A stretch of 18,428 nt of DNA. It comes from Anaerolineaceae bacterium (GTDB lineage Bacteria; Chloroflexota; Anaerolineae; Anaerolineales; Anaerolineaceae). A program made the position numbers and the translations under genes. Location of the stretch: NCBI GenBank assembly GCA_011620445.1, contig WOZB01000010.1, forward strand, positions 1 to 18,428, written 5' to 3'. Of the stretch, positions 16,097 through 18,428 are shown one piece after another. Below the pieces are notes generated by a model, which was not told the origin of the DNA, ran no database searches, and saw nothing but the letters and a program-made list of their open reading frames with translations. Each line of letters opens with the position of its first letter. The first letter of the stretch is position 1.

Positions 16097-16719
16097 CAGC
16101 CCTCCCAGATACTGAGCACTTGGTCAAACGGAATTGGACCGCCTCTCAGCAGTCGGATATCACCTTCCAGGCATTGCACAATAGTGGAACCATTTCCACC
16201 CTGGATTACCCCACCATCCAGTATCAAGTCCACCCGTCCATTCAGTTGCTCCATAACCCCTTCCAGGTTACGAGGATTTGCCTGGCCAGAAATGTTGGCA
16301 CTGGTCACAGCCAGCGGTCCAATTTTCTGGAGCAGCGCAATTGTGAAAGGGTGGTCTGGCATGCGAACCGCTACGCTCGAATACGGAGTCAGTTCTTTAG
16401 GTAAATCGCTCTGTTTTTCAAGCACCAGGGTTAATGCGCCAGGCCAGAAAGCATGCGCGATTCGTAATACTCGGGGGTCAATCAAACGCACTACTTTTCG
16501 AAGCTGTTCCATGCCACCAATAAGAAGCGGTATGGCCTTTACGGCTGGACGTTCCTTGGCAAGGTAAATTTTTTGGAGTGCGTGGCTATTACGTGGGTCG
16601 CAGGCAATACCGTATAATGTATCCGTTGGGATAACGATGATGCCGCCATTCTGGATTGTTTTTTTAGCCGTCCTGATGGCATTCTTTTCGTCGATTGAAA
16701 TTACAGTCGTTCCGGGCAT
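16096..16719 (-). CDS. tsaC: L-threonylcarbamoyladenylate synthase (Sua5/YrdC/TsaC)
   Basis: This cytosolic enzyme makes threonylcarbamoyl-AMP from Thr, bicarbonate and ATP, the first step of the t6A modification of tRNAs that read ANN codons. It has about 207 residues, the length of single-domain YrdC proteins without the extra Sua5 domain. Family blocks visible are IVIPTDTLYGIACDP, KIYLAKERPAVKAIPLLI (the KxR motif), FWPGALTLVLE, VAVRMPDHP and LAVTSANISGQAN (SxN motif). The frame can also start at a GTG at 16722, directly before the ATG. It follows prmC by a few bases and overlaps the alpha-galactosidase by one base, so it lies in the middle of a tight operon. Confidence 0.95.
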   Translation of the reverse strand: MPGTTVISIDEKNAIRTAKKTIQNGGIIVIPTDTLYGIACDPRNSHALQKIYLAKERPAVKAIPLLIGGMEQLRKVVRLIDPRVLRIAHAFWPGALTLVLEKQSDLPKELTPYSSVAVRMPDHPFTIALLQKIGPLAVTSANISGQANPRNLEGVMEQLNGRVDLILDGGVIQGGNGSTIVQCLEGDIRLLRGGPIPFDQVLSIWEG

Positions 16720-16724
16720 CACAA

Positions 16725-17573
16725 CTATACCTCTTCAATGCGCAGTAATCTATCCAGGCCTGCTAAATCCTGGAGGATAGTTATGTCGGCCTGAGGATAA
16801 TACTTCTTTGCCAATTTCTCAAGTTCCGAAGCCTTATCCGTTTGAAATTCATAGAGTAATAACGCAGGCCTCTTAAGATGAAATTTACTTTCGCGTAGGC
16901 TGCGTTCGATTAATTGCAGGCCTGACTCGCCGCCGTCCAATGCCAATTTGGGTTCATACGGAAGACTATTAACATCCGAGAGTTCCGCGCTGGGAATGTA
17001 GGGCAAATTGGCGCAAACCAGGTTGTACGTTCCGCGCACATCCGCGAACAAATCGGACTGTACGAAGCGGATGCTGTCGTCACATTGCTGGACAACAGCA
17101 TTTTCCATCGCCACCATCAGGCTCTTCATACTGATATCCACCGCGCACATCTGCAGGTTGGGGCAATTCTTCACCAAACTCACGACCACGCAGCCGCTGC
17201 CCGTCCCCAGATCGATGCCCTGCCTGGCATCGGGGTGATTTTTCAACCAACAAAGTGCTTCTTCAACCAGCAACTCAGTCTCAGGCCGCGGAATTAGCAC
17301 ATCCTTATTAACTTTGAAATCCAATCCAAAAAAAGCTTGCTTCCCCGTCAAGTAGGGTAAAGGCTCACCTTTTACCAGCTGGGCGGTCAAATTCGAAAGC
17401 TCTAGTATCTGACGCTGTGAGAGGTAGAGGTCTGGATGTGCCAACACCCAAGTTTTGGATTCATTCAGAATATGGGCAAGTAATACTAGGGCATGATCAT
17501 GCGGCCGTTCCACTTCACGGGAAAGCCTGAGGGTCTGCTCCCTCAGCATCGATGCAGAGCGGCAACTATCCAT
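16725..17573 (-). CDS. prmC: Peptide chain release factor N5-glutamine methyltransferase (PrmC/HemK)
   Basis: PrmC methylates the Gln of the GGQ motif of release factors. With the ATG at 17573 it has 282 residues, the family size. The N-terminal helical domain (about 1-75) is followed by [14 protein letters not shown], the SAM loop DLGTGSG (121-127), and then NLPY (189-192) where nearly all N- and Gln-methylating enzymes of this class have NPPY. The frame extends to 17663, but the additional 30 residues overlap prfA and look non-coding. The ATG at 17573 gives an 8-base overlap with prfA (ATGGATAG). An ATG at 17549 is a further candidate. Its substrate release factor is its direct upstream neighbour, which supports the call strongly. 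Confidence 0.95.
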   Translation of the reverse strand: MDSCRSASMLREQTLRLSREVERPHDHALVLLAHILNESKTWVLAHPDLYLSQRQILELSNLTAQLVKGEPLPYLTGKQAFFGLDFKVNKDVLIPRPETELLVEEALCWLKNHPDARQGIDLGTGSGCVVVSLVKNCPNLQMCAVDISMKSLMVAMENAVVQQCDDSIRFVQSDLFADVRGTYNLVCANLPYIPSAELSDVNSLPYEPKLALDGGESGLQLIERSLRESKFHLKRPALLLYEFQTDKASELEKLAKKYYPQADITILQDLAGLDRLLRIEEV

Positions 17574-18428
17574 TAGCTTCGAAATTGGCAAGCCGTTCTG
17601 CTTCGTCCGCCAATTGCAGTTCGGTGATGAAGGTATCCAGATCGTAGCCAGCCATGACTCCATTTAGGTTGTAAGAAGATACATTAATGCGATGGTCTGT
17701 GACCCTGGACTGTGGGTAGTTGTAAGTGCGGATTTTTTCGGAACGTTCGCCAGTGCCGATCTGTGACTTGCGCGATGCAGCCACTGCGTCCTGTCGTTTT
17801 TGGACCTCAAGATCGTAAAGTCGGGCCCTCAGCACGCCCATCGCGCGCATTTTGTTCTGCAGTTGCGAGCGCTCATCCTGGCAGGCAACCACGATGCCTG
17901 TCGGCAAATGGGTGATGCGCACAGCAGTCTGGTTTTTCTGAACATTTTGGCCGCCAGCTCCAGCCGAGCGGAACACATCAATATTCAAATCTGACTCGGG
18001 GATCTTGATTTCCACTTCCTCAACCTCAGCCAGGACGGCTACCGTCACTGTCGAAGTATGGATTCGGCCTTGTGCTTCCGTTTCGGGTACACGCTGCACA
18101 CGGTGCACTCCGGATTCAAATTTGAATCGTGAGTATGCGCCCTTACCCTTGACTGAAAAGGTTACTTCCTTGTAACCCCCCAGCCCGGTTTCACTCCCAG
18201 AAAGGATTTCGGTCTTGTAATTGTGTTGGTCGGCGTAATGCAGGTACATCCGAAGCAAGTCTGAGACGAATAACGAGGCTTCGTCGCCGCCGGTACCAGC
18301 TCGAATTTCGATGATGACGTTGCGATCATCCCGGGGATCCTTGGGTACCAACAAAGTCTTGATTTTCTTCTCAAGTTCATCTTTATGGGCTTGGAGTTCC
18401 GGCAATTCAGCCTTAGCCATTTCTCTCA
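17566..18428 (-). CDS. prfA: Peptide chain release factor 1 (5' end outside window)
   Basis: RF1 ends translation at UAA and UAG codons. The frame runs open to the right window edge: the codons before the Met at 18420 read Arg-Glu, and the family often has L-R-E-M-A-K here, so this Met is internal. About 287 residues are visible of the usual 355-360; the first domain is largely missing. The stop-codon reading domain has [17 protein letters not shown], in which PET is the PxT tripeptide of RF1. GGQ appears in [11 protein letters not shown], and the end with [15 protein letters not shown] is standard. It overlaps prmC, its modifying enzyme, by 8 bases. Confidence 0.97.
   Translation of the reverse strand, partial: REMAKAELPELQAHKDELEKKIKTLLVPKDPRDDRNVIIEIRAGTGGDEASLFVSDLLRMYLHYADQHNYKTEILSGSETGLGGYKEVTFSVKGKGAYSRFKFESGVHRVQRVPETEAQGRIHTSTVTVAVLAEVEEVEIKIPESDLNIDVFRSAGAGGQNVQKNQTAVRITHLPTGIVVACQDERSQLQNKMRAMGVLRARLYDLEVQKRQDAVAASRKSQIGTGERSEKIRTYNYPQSRVTDHRINVSSYNLNGVMAGYDLDTFITELQLADEAERLANFEANG

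Noticed and set aside
18418..18420. ATG at 18420 as the start of prfA
   Set aside because: The frame stays open to the window edge and upstream codons match the family, while the first domain of RF1 would be missing.

Overview
The window looks like a piece of chromosome from an environmental, probably anaerobic bacterium, most likely a Chloroflexota of the Anaerolineae type. That placement is an inference. It rests on roughly balanced base composition, lipoproteins with Thr/Pro-rich linkers, the pairing of DUF3048 and DUF4349 lipoproteins, a class B sortase without other Firmicutes features, and a cobalamin-dependent MetH of the Thermus/Chloroflexi kind. No rRNA or tRNA is present to confirm it. 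I see no transposase, phage gene, CRISPR array or tRNA gene, so this reads as ordinary core chromosome with a few odd genes.

Layout from left to right. (1) Positions 1-1192, minus strand: the front of a substrate-binding lipoprotein gene, almost certainly for cobalamin uptake. It lies behind a promoter, a complete cobalamin riboswitch and an intrinsic terminator, with a tandem 23-bp repeat just upstream of the promoter. (2) 1225-2829: a small papain/C39-like cysteine peptidase candidate (+), a YigZ/IMPACT protein (-) and a DUF1294 membrane protein (+) that appears frame-disrupted at its 3' end. (3) 2873-4844: a repeat-bearing promoter and a RelA/SpoT-like gene. Its hydrolase site is intact, but its synthetase domain has lost most substrate-binding residues. 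(4) 4869-6952, minus strand: class B sortase followed by alanine racemase, two cell-envelope genes. (5) 7037-10622: promoter and full-length cobalamin-dependent methionine synthase. (6) 10711-13714, plus strand: DUF3048 lipoprotein, metallophosphoesterase and DUF4349 membrane-anchored lipoprotein, closed by a strong bidirectional terminator. (7) 13757-18428, minus strand: prfA, prmC, tsaC/sua5 and a GH36 alpha-galactosidase, tightly packed with overlapping or nearly touching ends, so probably one operon.

Themes. Cobalamin links the riboswitch-controlled uptake gene at the left to MetH in the middle. The prfA-prmC-sua5 run is a translation set: release factor 1, the enzyme that methylates its GGQ glutamine, and the first enzyme of t6A tRNA modification. 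An apparently unrelated alpha-galactosidase is translationally coupled to its end. Sortase, alanine racemase and the two lipoproteins point to envelope work. The strongest items for a second look are the Rel-like protein with a degenerate synthetase, the NLPY (not NPPY) motif in PrmC, the switching structure of the riboswitch, and the repeats at two promoters. I did not find a clearly new multi-gene system.
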